Positions 51,440 through 59,792 of a stretch of DNA of 64,000 nt are shown here, piece after piece. The stretch is from Petrachloros mirabilis ULC683. Lineage in GTDB: Bacteria > Cyanobacteriota > Cyanobacteriia > Thermosynechococcales > Thermosynechococcaceae. The notes under the pieces were generated by a model, which ran no database searches, was not told the DNA's origin, and saw only the letters and a list, made by a program, of their open reading frames with translations. The stretch lies in contig NZ_WVIC01000007.1 in NCBI RefSeq assembly GCF_009939295.1, forward strand, positions 48,132 through 112,131, in the 5' to 3' direction. Within the stretch, counting starts at the first letter, position 1; every line of letters starts with the position of its first letter. Position numbers and translations under genes: made by a program.

Positions 51440-52852
51440 ATGACCCAATTATCCTCGACCCCAGAAAAACCTTCCGAAAAACCCATTGCGCCTTCGCCCC
51501 AGAACAATGGCAAGGTTCTCCATAAGCGTCGCTTGCCCCGCAAGCTCCTCTATGTCTTGGGCGGGTTGGGGATAGTGGGCTTACTCATCTATGCCTTTCA
51601 GCCTCAGCCCATTGCCGTAGATGTGAGCCAAGTGGAGCGGGGGGCGTTGGAAGTTACAATCAATGCCGAAGGCAAAACCCGCGTGCGCGATCGCTTTACA
51701 ATTGCCGCCGCCGTGGATGGCGAACTGCAACGCATTCAATTGGATGCAGGCGATCTGGTTGAAGCTGGCATGATCGTGGCTCAAATTGCCCCGCTACCGC
51801 TTACCAGTCAAGTGGATGCCACTGTCGCTCGCCTGCGGACCTTAGAAGCAGAACTGGCCGGGGTCGAAACCCAACGCCCCAAAGCCGCTGCCCTCAACCA
51901 AGCTGAAGCCCAAATTCAGGCCGCCCTAGCCACTGAGCAGCGTGTTCGTGCCCAGGTGGCGCAGGCCGAAGCCGCCCTAGCTCAGGCCAACCGCGATTTA
52001 GACCGCGCCACTGACCTGCATGACCAGGGGGCAATTTCTCGACAAGACTGGGAGGTCGCTCAGTTAACCCGAACCACTCGCCAGCGTGAACTCGACACCA
52101 TCCGGCAAGAAGTTGCTGCCGCCCAAGCCCAAGTCCAAGCGGCTCGGGCAGCCCGTAATGTACTTGAGGCTGAGCAACAGGATCCGGATTACCTCATTGA
52201 TGTATATCAGTCTCAAATTGCTGGGGTGCAAGCGGAATTGGCCAGTCTGGCCAACGATGCCCGCCGCACCACCATTCAAGCACCCGCCTCAGGCCAAGTG
52301 CTGCGGATCCTGCAACAAAGTAGTCGTTATGTCACTGCCGGTACACCCCTACTAGAAATAGGCAATGCCCAAAGCCTAGAGCTGGTGATTGATATTCTTT
52401 CCACTGATGCGGTACAGGTGCAACCGGGTGCTGCTATTCGGATTGAGCGCTGGGGTGGCGAGGAACCTTTGGTGGGAACAGTTCGCTATGTAGAACCCTC
52501 GGCCTTCACAGAGGTGTCTGCCCTAGGCGTAGAAGAACAGCGGGTCAATGTGATTGCTGACTTTCAGCCCGGAGCCGCACCCCTCGGCGATGGCTATCGG
52601 GTTGACGCCCGCATTGTGGTTTGGGAGGCTGAAGACGTGCTCAAGGTTCCAGCTAGTTCTCTGTTTCGCTGTAATTCCGGCTGGTGTACCTTTGTGGTAA
52701 GCAATGGCCGCGCCCATCGCCAAGAAGTCACAGTCAGCCAGCGCAGTGATTTAGAAGCTGCGATCGCCACGGGCTTAAATGCGGGAGATACCGTAATTCT
52801 CTATCCCAGTGAGGCAATTGAGTCGAACACTCCTGTCACTTCCCGCTTGTAG
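51440..52852 (+). CDS. HlyD/MFP-type periplasmic adaptor of an exporter
   Basis: A 470-residue membrane-fusion protein. One transmembrane anchor (LLYVLGGLGIVGLLIYAF, about 36-54) is followed by a lipoyl/barrel-sandwich part (VDGELQRIQLDAGDLVEAGMIVAQI), a long coiled-coil hairpin (about 125-255, rich in E/A/Q) and the C-terminal barrel. It bridges inner-membrane permeases to an outer-membrane channel. It belongs with the ATPase-permease pair 47090-50223, although the TacAT genes lie between them on the opposite strand. There is no TolC gene nearby. ATG 51440. Confidence 0.85.
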   Translation: MTQLSSTPEKPSEKPIAPSPQNNGKVLHKRRLPRKLLYVLGGLGIVGLLIYAFQPQPIAVDVSQVERGALEVTINAEGKTRVRDRFTIAAAVDGELQRIQLDAGDLVEAGMIVAQIAPLPLTSQVDATVARLRTLEAELAGVETQRPKAAALNQAEAQIQAALATEQRVRAQVAQAEAALAQANRDLDRATDLHDQGAISRQDWEVAQLTRTTRQRELDTIRQEVAAAQAQVQAARAARNVLEAEQQDPDYLIDVYQSQIAGVQAELASLANDARRTTIQAPASGQVLRILQQSSRYVTAGTPLLEIGNAQSLELVIDILSTDAVQVQPGAAIRIERWGGEEPLVGTVRYVEPSAFTEVSALGVEEQRVNVIADFQPGAAPLGDGYRVDARIVVWEAEDVLKVPASSLFRCNSGWCTFVVSNGRAHRQEVTVSQRSDLEAAIATGLNAGDTVILYPSEAIESNTPVTSRL

Positions 52853-52990
52853 ATAGCTAGGAGATTGTGACTCCCTTGGCTAATGGATTCAGGGCACATT
52901 GTGCCTCACAGGTTGCCCAGGTAGTCAACCATCATCCCCCATCTAAGGTTGACAAAACAGGGATAGATGAAGTGTGCCATAATACCTTAA

Positions 52991-53010
52991 TAGTAATTAT
53001 TCTCATTAAG
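52991..53010. promoter_or_regulatory. Candidate Fur box upstream of the AraC regulator
   Basis: TAGTAATTATTCTCATTAAG lies 31 bases before the AraC regulator start. It resembles the A+T-rich Fur consensus of GATAAT-like hexamers. Iron regulation of a siderophore regulator is expected from family knowledge; the site is a proposal. Confidence 0.5.
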
Positions 53011-53040
53011 TTTCAGATTCAGGCTTGATATGCTCAGGCA

Positions 53041-54039
53041 ATGATGACCCTTACCCTTACCAGTCAGGATTACCTAGCGCTGTTTGATGAAGCGGCAAAC
53101 AACGGTGAAATTGCTCAGCAGGAAAGTGAATTTGAAACGTTCTGCGAATACCCGCCGCTATTAGGGCAGGGGTATCGTCGTAGCTATCAACTCCGATCCG
53201 GGCTTTCAGTGTCAATCCATGAACACACTTGTCGCGACGGTTTGACTCTCAAAATTCCTGAGCAGCAGTGGTCGGTGGGGATGTTTTTTCACATCGCTGG
53301 GGACTACCGCTGCGACTGTGGTGCCTATGTTAATGCGGGACATACCACCCTCACGGGTCAATGTGTAGTTCCTAAAGAAACATTGGAATACCGAGCCCAG
53401 GAGAGACTTTCGAGCGTCTATCTTCACATTGATCCAGCGCTGTTGCGTGAACTGGTGATGGGCTACTCTGTTCAATTTCCCACTCCATTGCGATCAATCC
53501 TTGAAGAGATTGAGGATTTAATCAAAATTGAAGGCATGATTACGCCTGCCATGCAGGTGGCGTTGCAGCAAATTTTTCAATGCCCTTACCAGGGAACGTT
53601 CAAGCGTCTGTATCTCGAAGGTAAGGTATTGGAGCTAATCGCGTTGCAACTCAACCAGATTGTCGATCAAGACAGTCCCTTAAGAGCCGTTAGCAGCTTG
53701 AGCAACTGTGATCTGGACTGTATTCACCAAGCCAGAGACATCCTGCTGAACCATGCTGAAGCCCCGCCCTCTCTACTGGACTTGGCTCGGCAGGTCGGCA
53801 TCAACGATCGCAAGTTAAAGCAAGGATTTCGGGATGTCTTTCACACCAGCCCCTTTGCCTACCTACGCCAGCACCGCCTGGAGCAGGCTCGTCAGCTCCT
53901 GAGCGATCCAGACCTGCCCATTGGGGTGGTGGCAAAACGGGTCGGTTATGGCGATCGCAGTGCCTTTGCCACCGCCTTTCGCAAGCAGTTTGGCCTCAAC
54001 CCCAAGGCGTACCAACTGCAATGGCGACGAGAAATTTAG
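53041..54039 (+). CDS. AraC-family regulator of siderophore uptake (PchR-like)
   Basis: A 332-residue regulator with an N-terminal ligand-binding domain (residues about 40-200; WSVGMFFHIAGDYRCDC and TLEYRAQERLSSVYLHIDPALL) and a C-terminal AraC HTH pair (about 240-330; PPSLLDLARQVGINDRKLKQGFRDVFHTSPFAYLRQHRLEQARQLL and IGVVAKRVGYGDRSAFATAFRKQFGLNPKAYQLQWR). PchR-type proteins bind the ferrisiderophore and switch on receptor genes. The receptor gene and a candidate operator of two direct repeats lie 1.6 kb downstream. The likely start is ATG 53041; ATG 53044 follows directly. Confidence 0.88.
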   Translation: MMTLTLTSQDYLALFDEAANNGEIAQQESEFETFCEYPPLLGQGYRRSYQLRSGLSVSIHEHTCRDGLTLKIPEQQWSVGMFFHIAGDYRCDCGAYVNAGHTTLTGQCVVPKETLEYRAQERLSSVYLHIDPALLRELVMGYSVQFPTPLRSILEEIEDLIKIEGMITPAMQVALQQIFQCPYQGTFKRLYLEGKVLELIALQLNQIVDQDSPLRAVSSLSNCDLDCIHQARDILLNHAEAPPSLLDLARQVGINDRKLKQGFRDVFHTSPFAYLRQHRLEQARQLLSDPDLPIGVVAKRVGYGDRSAFATAFRKQFGLNPKAYQLQWRREI

Positions 54040-54127
54040 TTCAATTGCCACGGTCAGCAGCCAGGTGGAATGAAGTAGATTGAAGTGAATTTGAATAGAA
54101 TAAAGTAAATCCAGTGCGGTGTCTTCT

Positions 54128-54574
54128 ATGCAAACCACCACTCTCTACGATCAGGATTTTTACGCCTGGACGCAGAACCAGGTTGAGCTGCTGCGATCGC
54201 GTCGATGGGAAGATCTCGACATTGAAAATCTGGTCGAGGAGATAGAATCCTTGGGCAAACAACAGCGGCAAGAGCTACGCAACCGACTAGGAGTACTGCT
54301 GGGGCACCTGCTCAAATGGCATTACCAGCCAGAGGCGCGCTCGAAGAGCTGGGTTTACACCATCAAAGAGCAGCGTCGAAAAATTCAGCGCCATCTGAAG
54401 GAAAACCCGAGCTTGAAACCCTATCTAAACGAAGCGATTGTCATTGGCTATGAAGACGGTCTGGATCTGGTAGGGCGAGAAACGCCCCTCGACCCCAACC
54501 AACTGCCTCAAGTCTGCCCTTTCTCTGAAACAGAAGTCTTTGAGGAGCCGGTGGACTGGGAATCGCTCAAGTAA
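54128..54574 (+). CDS. DUF29 protein, tandem copy 1
   Basis: A 148-residue soluble helical DUF29 protein from ATG 54128. Typical motifs: TLYDQDFYAWTQNQVELLRSRRWEDLDIENLVEEIESLG, KQQRQELRNRLGVLLGHLLKWHYQPEARSKSW, NPSLKPYLNEAIVIGYEDGL and PQVCPFSETEVFE. DUF29 genes are widespread in cyanobacteria and their role is unknown. The three copies follow the siderophore regulator on the same strand. Copy 1 shares a leader (GTGTCTTCTATGCAAAC) with copy 2, and an exact 125-base tract (54188-54312) with copy 3. Confidence 0.85.
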   Translation: MQTTTLYDQDFYAWTQNQVELLRSRRWEDLDIENLVEEIESLGKQQRQELRNRLGVLLGHLLKWHYQPEARSKSWVYTIKEQRRKIQRHLKENPSLKPYLNEAIVIGYEDGLDLVGRETPLDPNQLPQVCPFSETEVFEEPVDWESLK

Positions 54575-54601
54575 TGATGAGAAAACAGTGCAGTGTCTTC
54601 T

Positions 54602-55042
54602 ATGCAAACTACCACTCTCTATGATCAGGACTTTTACGCCTGGACGCAGCACCAGGTTGACCTGCTGCGATCGGGTCGATTGGCAGATCTCGACATTGAA
54701 AACCTGGTCGAGGAGATAGAATCGTTGGGCAAACAACAACGACAAGAGCTGCGCAACCGACTAGGGGTGCTGCTGGGGCACCTGCTCAAGTGGCACTATC
54801 AACCCGAAGCTCGTTCCAAGAGTTGGCGGGCCACCATTCAAGGGCAGCGACAGGAAATTCGTCGCCACCTCAAAGAAAATCCTAGCCTCAAACCCTATCT
54901 CAGTGAAGCCATTGAAATCGGTTACGAAAAAGGACTCAACCTGGTGGATCAAGAAACGCCTCTCGATCCCAACCAACTGCCTCAGGTCTGCCCGTTCTCT
55001 GAGACCGATATCTTTGAGCAGCCAGTGGACTGGCCGCCATAA
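54602..55042 (+). CDS. DUF29 protein, tandem copy 2
   Basis: A 146-residue DUF29 protein from ATG 54602, 27 bases after copy 1, with the same leader GTGTCTTCTATG. Its middle is diverged from copies 1 and 3 at silent and replacement sites (RSGRLADLDIENLVEEIES and WRATIQGQRQEIRRHLKENP). Ends PFSETDIFEQPVDWPP. The three copies otherwise keep the same domain order and length. Confidence 0.85.
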   Translation: MQTTTLYDQDFYAWTQHQVDLLRSGRLADLDIENLVEEIESLGKQQRQELRNRLGVLLGHLLKWHYQPEARSKSWRATIQGQRQEIRRHLKENPSLKPYLSEAIEIGYEKGLNLVDQETPLDPNQLPQVCPFSETDIFEQPVDWPP

Positions 55043-55064
55043 CCCGCCAGTCAGCGATTGTAGG

Positions 55065-55113
55065 ATGGGTATAGCTTGCGGCATAGCGGCGCTAAAGCGA
55101 TAGCGTAGCCCAT
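55065..55113. repeat. Imperfect inverted repeat between DUF29 copies 2 and 3
   Basis: ATGGGTATAGC near 55065 and GCGTAGCCCAT near 55103-55113 form an imperfect inverted repeat around tandem ATAGCG-type units. Such repeats are common between cyanobacterial genes. No gene is seen in this 137-base gap. Confidence 0.45.
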
Positions 55114-55179
55114 GCTGCATGAGGGATTGATGCGTTACTGGCCTTGGATACAACAATGGAACACAGCGCGACGCCTCCT

Positions 55180-55620
55180 ATGCCAACGACTACACTCTAC
55201 GACCAAGACTTTTACGCCTGGACGCAGCACCAAGTTGACCTGCTGCGATCGCGTCGATGGGAAGATCTCGACATTGAAAATCTGGTCGAGGAGATAGAAT
55301 CCTTGGGCAAACAACAGCGGCAAGAGCTACGCAACCGACTAGGAGTACTGCTGGGGCACCTGCTTAAATGGCATTACCAGCCAGAGGTGCGCTCTAAGAG
55401 TTGGTTCTACACCATCAAAGAGCAGCGTCAAGAAATTCAGCGTCATCTCAAAGAAAACCCTAGCCTGAAGCCCTATCTGAGCGAAGCCATTGAAATTGGT
55501 TATCAAAAGGGGCTAAACCTTGTGGGTCAAGAAACGCCCCTCGACCCCACCCACCTACCTCAAGTCTGCCCCTTCTCCGAAACAGAAATCTTTACCGAGC
55601 CAGTGGACTGGCAGCCATAG
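55180..55620 (+). CDS. DUF29 protein, tandem copy 3
   Basis: A 146-residue DUF29 protein from ATG 55180 (PTTTLYDQDFYAW...). It is most like copy 1: the stretch covering GRSRRWEDLDIENLVEEIESLG through GHLL is encoded by the same 125 bases. Ends PFSETEIFTEPVDWQP. Longer upstream frames add residues of no family character. It is followed by a 200-base gap with the candidate AraC operator. Confidence 0.85.
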   Translation: MPTTTLYDQDFYAWTQHQVDLLRSRRWEDLDIENLVEEIESLGKQQRQELRNRLGVLLGHLLKWHYQPEVRSKSWFYTIKEQRQEIQRHLKENPSLKPYLSEAIEIGYQKGLNLVGQETPLDPTHLPQVCPFSETEIFTEPVDWQP

Positions 55621-55642
55621 CCTAAGCGCAATTTTCTGTAGA

Positions 55643-55690
55643 AAGTCCGAGCAGGCCGCAAAAAAGTCCCGCCAGGCCGCAAAAGTGCTG
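55643..55690 (+). promoter_or_regulatory. Candidate AraC/PchR operator: two direct repeats 21 bp apart
   Basis: AAGTCCGAGCAGGCCGCAAA (from 55643) recurs as AAGTCCCGCCAGGCCGCAAA (from 55664), exactly 21 bp apart, i.e. two helical turns, with a partial third unit AAGTGC at 55683. AraC regulators bind direct repeats spaced by about 21 bp, one per HTH pair. It lies 130-180 bases upstream of the TonB receptor start, and 1.6 kb downstream of the AraC gene. The binding is inference. Confidence 0.55.
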
Positions 55691-55820
55691 GTAATGACGG
55701 CTGGCTCCGACGTATCCTCTTTTGAAAACCAGTCGCATTAAGTGAGCAGTGCCCGTTCAGTCATTTGACAGGTACCGAAGCTTTGCCCCAGCACGTTTTC
55801 TATTGGTGTGAGGAGTCGTT

Positions 55821-58469
55821 GTGAAGCAGTTGCATCGCGTGAGTTGGATCAAATGGGCGATGATCGCCCTGAGTGGTAGCCTGGCCCCCATCGCTGTAAT
55901 CCTGATCGCTCAACCTGTGTGGGCGAGTGAGGAAGTGGATGAGTCGATGAGTGGGCGAGTAGATGAGTCCATAAGCGCGGAAGTGGATGAGTGGATGAGT
56001 GGGCGTGTGGATGAGTCCGGGCAATCCATTCACCCATCCCCCCATCTACCCATCCACCCCCGCACCCCCGCACCCGCCACTACCGTTACCGAATGGATGC
56101 AGCGGATAGCTCAATCGCTGACTCAAGTAACGGATGTGCAGGTGAACCCGACAGATACCGGCGTAGAGGTAATTCTAGAAACCGCCGAGGGGCAACTGGC
56201 GGCTCCGATTACCTCAGTGGTGGGCAATGCCCTGATTGCCGATATTCCCAATGCGGTGCTGGCACTGCCGGAGGGTGAAGAATTTACAGCAGCTAGCCCA
56301 GCAGAAGGGATTGCGCTGGTTTCGGTGACACCGAGGGGAGATGGGATTCGGGTCGCCATTACCGGAACGGATGCGCCGCCTGTCGCGCAGGTGAGGACAG
56401 CCGCGCAGGGGTTGGTGCTGGCGGTGACGCTGGGTGAACCTGGAGGCGTTACGGAGGACGATGCGATTCAGGTGGTGGTGACGGGGGAGCAGGATGAGGG
56501 CTACAACCCGTCGAGTGCGAGTGTAGGTACGCGAACAAATACGCCCCTGCGAGATATTCCTCAATCGATTCAAGTTATACCGCGACAATTGCTAGAGGAT
56601 CAACAGGTAAATACCTTGAGAGAAGCCTTGAGAAACGTACCTGGTGCAGGACAAGGAACGACTTCACCGCGCACATTCTTCGATGTCCCTCTCATCCGAG
56701 GTTTTAATATTGTAAGCAATACCTCAAGAAACGGATTGCCGGACCTCACAAGCCGAGTTCTTGGCTACGATGCGGCCATTATCGACCAAATTGAAGTCCT
56801 CAGAGGTCCCGCATCAGTCCTATATGGGCAAGGAGAACCGGGAGGTACGATTAACTATGTCACTAAACAGCCGCTTAGTCAGCCTTTCTATGAAGTTGAA
56901 GCTTCCGTAGGTAACTTCGATTTTTACCGGGGATCTCTGGATCTTTCGGGACCACTTAACAATGACAAAACCGTGTTGTATCGCCTCAATGCAGCAGCTC
57001 AGACTAGCAACAGCTTTATTGATTTTTTCGATACTCAACGCTATGTGGTTGCCCCTACTATTACTTGGTTAATTAGTGACAGAACAAAACTGAGCTTAGA
57101 AGCCGAGTATGGGGAGATACAAGCCACATCATTGGATTTTGGACTACCGGCAGTGGGAACGGTTCTGCCTAATCCCAACGGCAGAATTCCCCGCAATCGT
57201 TATGTTGGTGAACCTGATAATAGGAATGATTTCCGCGTGTTTCGAGTCGGCTATAACTTTGAGCATCGCTTTAGTGAAGACTGGCAATTGCGTAATGCTT
57301 TCCGCTACTCAGACTCGCGTGATGTACGAGCCTTTGTTGCTCCTATCGGATTGCAAGATGACAACCGTACCATGAACAGATTGAGAGAGGATCGAGTCTA
57401 CACAAATCAATTCTATAACCTTGATACTTATATTGTCGGCAAATTTGCCACGGGCAGCATTCAGCATCAATTGGTAACAGGGTTTGCGCTAACTAGGCGA
57501 GATGAATCCTACGTGCCTTTTTTCGATCCAGCTCCACCGCTTGACCTGTTTAATCCAGTGTATGGGTCAAGCGTGGTTGCAGTTACCCCTGGTACCGCAG
57601 ACAAGACCAGGAGTGACGCATTAGGTATCTATATCCAAGATCAAATCTCACTGTTAGAGAACCTCAAGCTTCTGATTGGTGGACGTTTTGATATTGCAGA
57701 TAGAAGTGTGACTACTTTAAGCACTTCAGAAACTCAATTTCAACAAGATGAAGCTTTCACCCCTCGCGTGGGCATTGTCTACCAACCTATACCACCGATT
57801 TCACTTTACGCTAGTTATACTCAGTCATTTACTCCAGCTTTCGGAAGAGGCTTCGGTGATACTCAGTTTCAACCAGAGCGCGGCACTCAGTATGAAATTG
57901 GGGTCAAAGCAGATGTAAACGATCAACTCTCGGCAACCCTTGCTTTTTATGACCTGACCCGGACTAACGTCTTGACGGATGATACTAGACCGGGTATACC
58001 ATCAGGCCTTTCGATTCAGACTGGAGAACAGCGCAGCCGGGGCATCGAACTCAGCATTCAAGGCAAAATTTTACCAGGATGGAACATCATTGCAAGCTAT
58101 GCCTACACGGATGCCCAAATCACCAAAGACAACAGGCTGACCGTAGGTAATCGGTTGAATAATGTGCCTGAAAATGCCTTTAGTCTGTGGACGACCTATG
58201 AGTTTCAGCGCGGATCTTTGCAAGGCTTCGGTGTGGGTGCAGGTTTCTTTTTTGTTGGTGAAAGACAAGGAGACTTAGCTAATACCTTTGAATTGCCCAG
58301 TTACCTCCGTACAGATGCAGCTATTTTCTACAGAAGAAATAGATTCCGAGCAGCAGTCAATCTGAGAAATTTGTTTGATGTTGACTATTTTGATTCATCT
58401 GTAAGCAGAAACCTAGTTTTCCTGGGCGATCCTTTTACAGTACAAGGAACAATTTCATGGGAGTTTTGA
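55821..58469 (+). CDS. TonB-dependent siderophore receptor with AMIN domain and inserted repeat
   Basis: An 882-residue outer-membrane receptor from GTG 55821, preceded by GAGGAG. A signal peptide (to about residue 36, PVWA) is followed by a low-complexity stretch, an AMIN domain (about 88-205; VTEWMQRIAQSLTQVTDVQV...), a TonB-box-like IQVVVTG, a plug domain (about 230-345; RDIPQSIQVIPRQLLEDQQ and IDQIEVLRGPASVLYGQGEPGGTINYVTK) and the 22-strand barrel ending in F. AMIN-plus-receptor architecture is typical of cyanobacteria. The 5' quarter is G+C-rich, the rest visibly A+T-rich. It overlaps the binding-protein gene by 13 bases. Confidence 0.92.
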   Translation: MKQLHRVSWIKWAMIALSGSLAPIAVILIAQPVWASEEVDESMSGRVDESISAEVDEWMSGRVDESGQSIHPSPHLPIHPRTPAPATTVTEWMQRIAQSLTQVTDVQVNPTDTGVEVILETAEGQLAAPITSVVGNALIADIPNAVLALPEGEEFTAASPAEGIALVSVTPRGDGIRVAITGTDAPPVAQVRTAAQGLVLAVTLGEPGGVTEDDAIQVVVTGEQDEGYNPSSASVGTRTNTPLRDIPQSIQVIPRQLLEDQQVNTLREALRNVPGAGQGTTSPRTFFDVPLIRGFNIVSNTSRNGLPDLTSRVLGYDAAIIDQIEVLRGPASVLYGQGEPGGTINYVTKQPLSQPFYEVEASVGNFDFYRGSLDLSGPLNNDKTVLYRLNAAAQTSNSFIDFFDTQRYVVAPTITWLISDRTKLSLEAEYGEIQATSLDFGLPAVGTVLPNPNGRIPRNRYVGEPDNRNDFRVFRVGYNFEHRFSEDWQLRNAFRYSDSRDVRAFVAPIGLQDDNRTMNRLREDRVYTNQFYNLDTYIVGKFATGSIQHQLVTGFALTRRDESYVPFFDPAPPLDLFNPVYGSSVVAVTPGTADKTRSDALGIYIQDQISLLENLKLLIGGRFDIADRSVTTLSTSETQFQQDEAFTPRVGIVYQPIPPISLYASYTQSFTPAFGRGFGDTQFQPERGTQYEIGVKADVNDQLSATLAFYDLTRTNVLTDDTRPGIPSGLSIQTGEQRSRGIELSIQGKILPGWNIIASYAYTDAQITKDNRLTVGNRLNNVPENAFSLWTTYEFQRGSLQGFGVGAGFFFVGERQGDLANTFELPSYLRTDAAIFYRRNRFRAAVNLRNLFDVDYFDSSVSRNLVFLGDPFTVQGTISWEF
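55933..56077 (+). repeat. In-frame repeat block in the receptor N-terminus
   Basis: A GTGGATGAGTGGATGAGTGGG-like direct repeat with a 48-bp period, followed by its inverted form (CCCATCTACCCATCCACCC near 56041-56059), encodes VDESMSGRVDES...PHLPIHP. It interrupts the linker between the signal peptide and the AMIN domain and keeps the frame. The inverted part resembles a stretch in the ABC gene at 62476-62540. Confidence 0.7.
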
Positions 58470-59515
58470 TCCCCCTAAACCTCCTTAAGAAGGAGGAAAT
58501 TAGAACATTACTAGCAAAAGTATGCCCACAATGGAGGGGTTGGTGGCGATGGTTCTTATTTTCAATTTTGACTGCCATGATGGTTTCAGCCTGTAGCAGC
58601 ACTGTTGTCGAGAATAGCAAAATGTTGACTGCTAAACCACCCTCAACTCCCTGCCGAGTCGTGCAGCACGCAATGGGTGAAACCTGTATTCCTCAAAATC
58701 CTCAACGAGTTGTAACTCTGGGGTGGGGTATTTTAGGTAATGCTTTGGCATTAGGAATCACACCTATTGCATCTGTATCGAACGCAGGTGTGCTTTTTGA
58801 AGAGCATCTTCGAGACAAAGCGGATGGAGTTGAATTTGTTGGTAGATCTGTTGAGCCAAACTTGGAGAAGATTTTGCTATTAAAACCCGATCTAATTATA
58901 TCAAACATTTGGTTGCAAGCTATCTACACGCAGCTAACCAATATTGCACCTACAGTTGTAATAGATCTCCCTAGAGGCTCTATTCCTTTTTCTTGGGAAA
59001 AAAACTTAGGCAACGTTGCCAAAATTCTCGATAAAGAACAGGAAGGAAAACAGTTAATCAACAATTATTGGCAACAGATTGAAAAACTTAAACAAGCGTT
59101 GGGCGATCGCCGTTACCAACTTCAGATATCAGTTGCCCAAATTTTATCTAACGGAATAGTTTACTACGGAAAAACCCATCCTCACTGTGCAGTTCTAAAC
59201 GATATCGGATTGCAACGCTCACCTGCACAGAGGGGAGATTTCTACCAATCTGGTTTTATTTCCCACGAACATTTATCTGATATTGATGGTGATGTTTTAT
59301 TTCTTATGATTGATAGAATAAAGGATTCTTTTAGAGGACAGGCTAATGAAAAGGCTCTAGAGAAATTGCAAAAAAATCCTTTGTGGAAAGAACTGAAGGT
59401 GGTTCAACAAAAACAGGTCTATATTGTAGATTTCGGTGTCTGGAATGGTTTTGATGTTTTGGCAATGAACGCAGTTATTGATGACTTATTTAAGTATTTA
59501 GTTAATATCCCCTAA
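58457..59515 (+). CDS. Ferrisiderophore-binding lipoprotein of an iron ABC importer
   Basis: A 352-residue FecB/FhuD-like periplasmic binding protein. A signal peptide ends in a lipobox VSAC (about Cys46 of this frame). The fold is typical: PQRVVTLGWGILGNALALGITPIAS, VGRSVEPNLEKILLLKPDLIIS, WQQIEKLKQALGDR and the C-terminal VVQQKQVYIVDFGVWNGFDV. It delivers ferrisiderophore to an ABC importer whose permease and ATPase genes are not in this window. ATG 58457 lies inside the receptor gene's end, overlapping by 13 bases, so the two are coupled. The base composition is strikingly A+T-rich. Confidence 0.9.
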   Translation: MGVLIPLNLLKKEEIRTLLAKVCPQWRGWWRWFLFSILTAMMVSACSSTVVENSKMLTAKPPSTPCRVVQHAMGETCIPQNPQRVVTLGWGILGNALALGITPIASVSNAGVLFEEHLRDKADGVEFVGRSVEPNLEKILLLKPDLIISNIWLQAIYTQLTNIAPTVVIDLPRGSIPFSWEKNLGNVAKILDKEQEGKQLINNYWQQIEKLKQALGDRRYQLQISVAQILSNGIVYYGKTHPHCAVLNDIGLQRSPAQRGDFYQSGFISHEHLSDIDGDVLFLMIDRIKDSFRGQANEKALEKLQKNPLWKELKVVQQKQVYIVDFGVWNGFDVLAMNAVIDDLFKYLVNIP

Positions 59516-59519
59516 ACCC

Positions 59520-59792
59520 ATGTCTAAACACACCCTATTTGTTTGCAAATCCTGCCACCATTCTTCCGAAAAACGATCAAACGATCAACCTGCTGATGGC
59601 GCTCAATTACTCGCACGACTTCATACATTATGTGCCGAGCAGTCTCAGTCAGATCGGTTTAAAGTTCAGCCAGTTAGCTGCCTGTGGACATGCGACAAAC
59701 CCTGTGCCGTTGCCTTCTCTGCTCTCCACAAACCCACTTACATTACTGGTTCTGTGCTGTCAACCAAGCCCGTAAATCATCCAAACTTGTAA
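59520..59792 (+). pseudogene. DUF1636 metal-binding protein, 3'-truncated
   Basis: A 90-codon frame matching the start of DUF1636 proteins: TLFVCKSCHH, PADGAQLLARLHTLC, VQPVSCLWTCDKPCAVAFSALHKPTYITG, with cysteines at 9, 12, 54, 58 and 62. Full-length members run to about 130 residues. From about 59740 on, the sequence is the reverse strand of the Rpn gene's coding end, so the reading frame continues only through foreign codons (SVLSTKPVNHPNL) to a stop. The gene starts four bases after the binding-protein gene and was probably part of the iron operon. DUF1636 proteins often accompany iron or cobalamin loci (recall). Confidence 0.75.

Noticed and set aside
55849..56073. Minus-strand open frames rich in His and Thr over the receptor repeat block
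   Set aside because: They are produced by reading the simple repeat in the other strand; the receptor gene explains the region.
59539..59775. Alternative plus-strand frame in the DUF1636 region
   Set aside because: The 59520 frame has the family cysteines and a start directly after the binding-protein gene; the other frame has no recognisable features.
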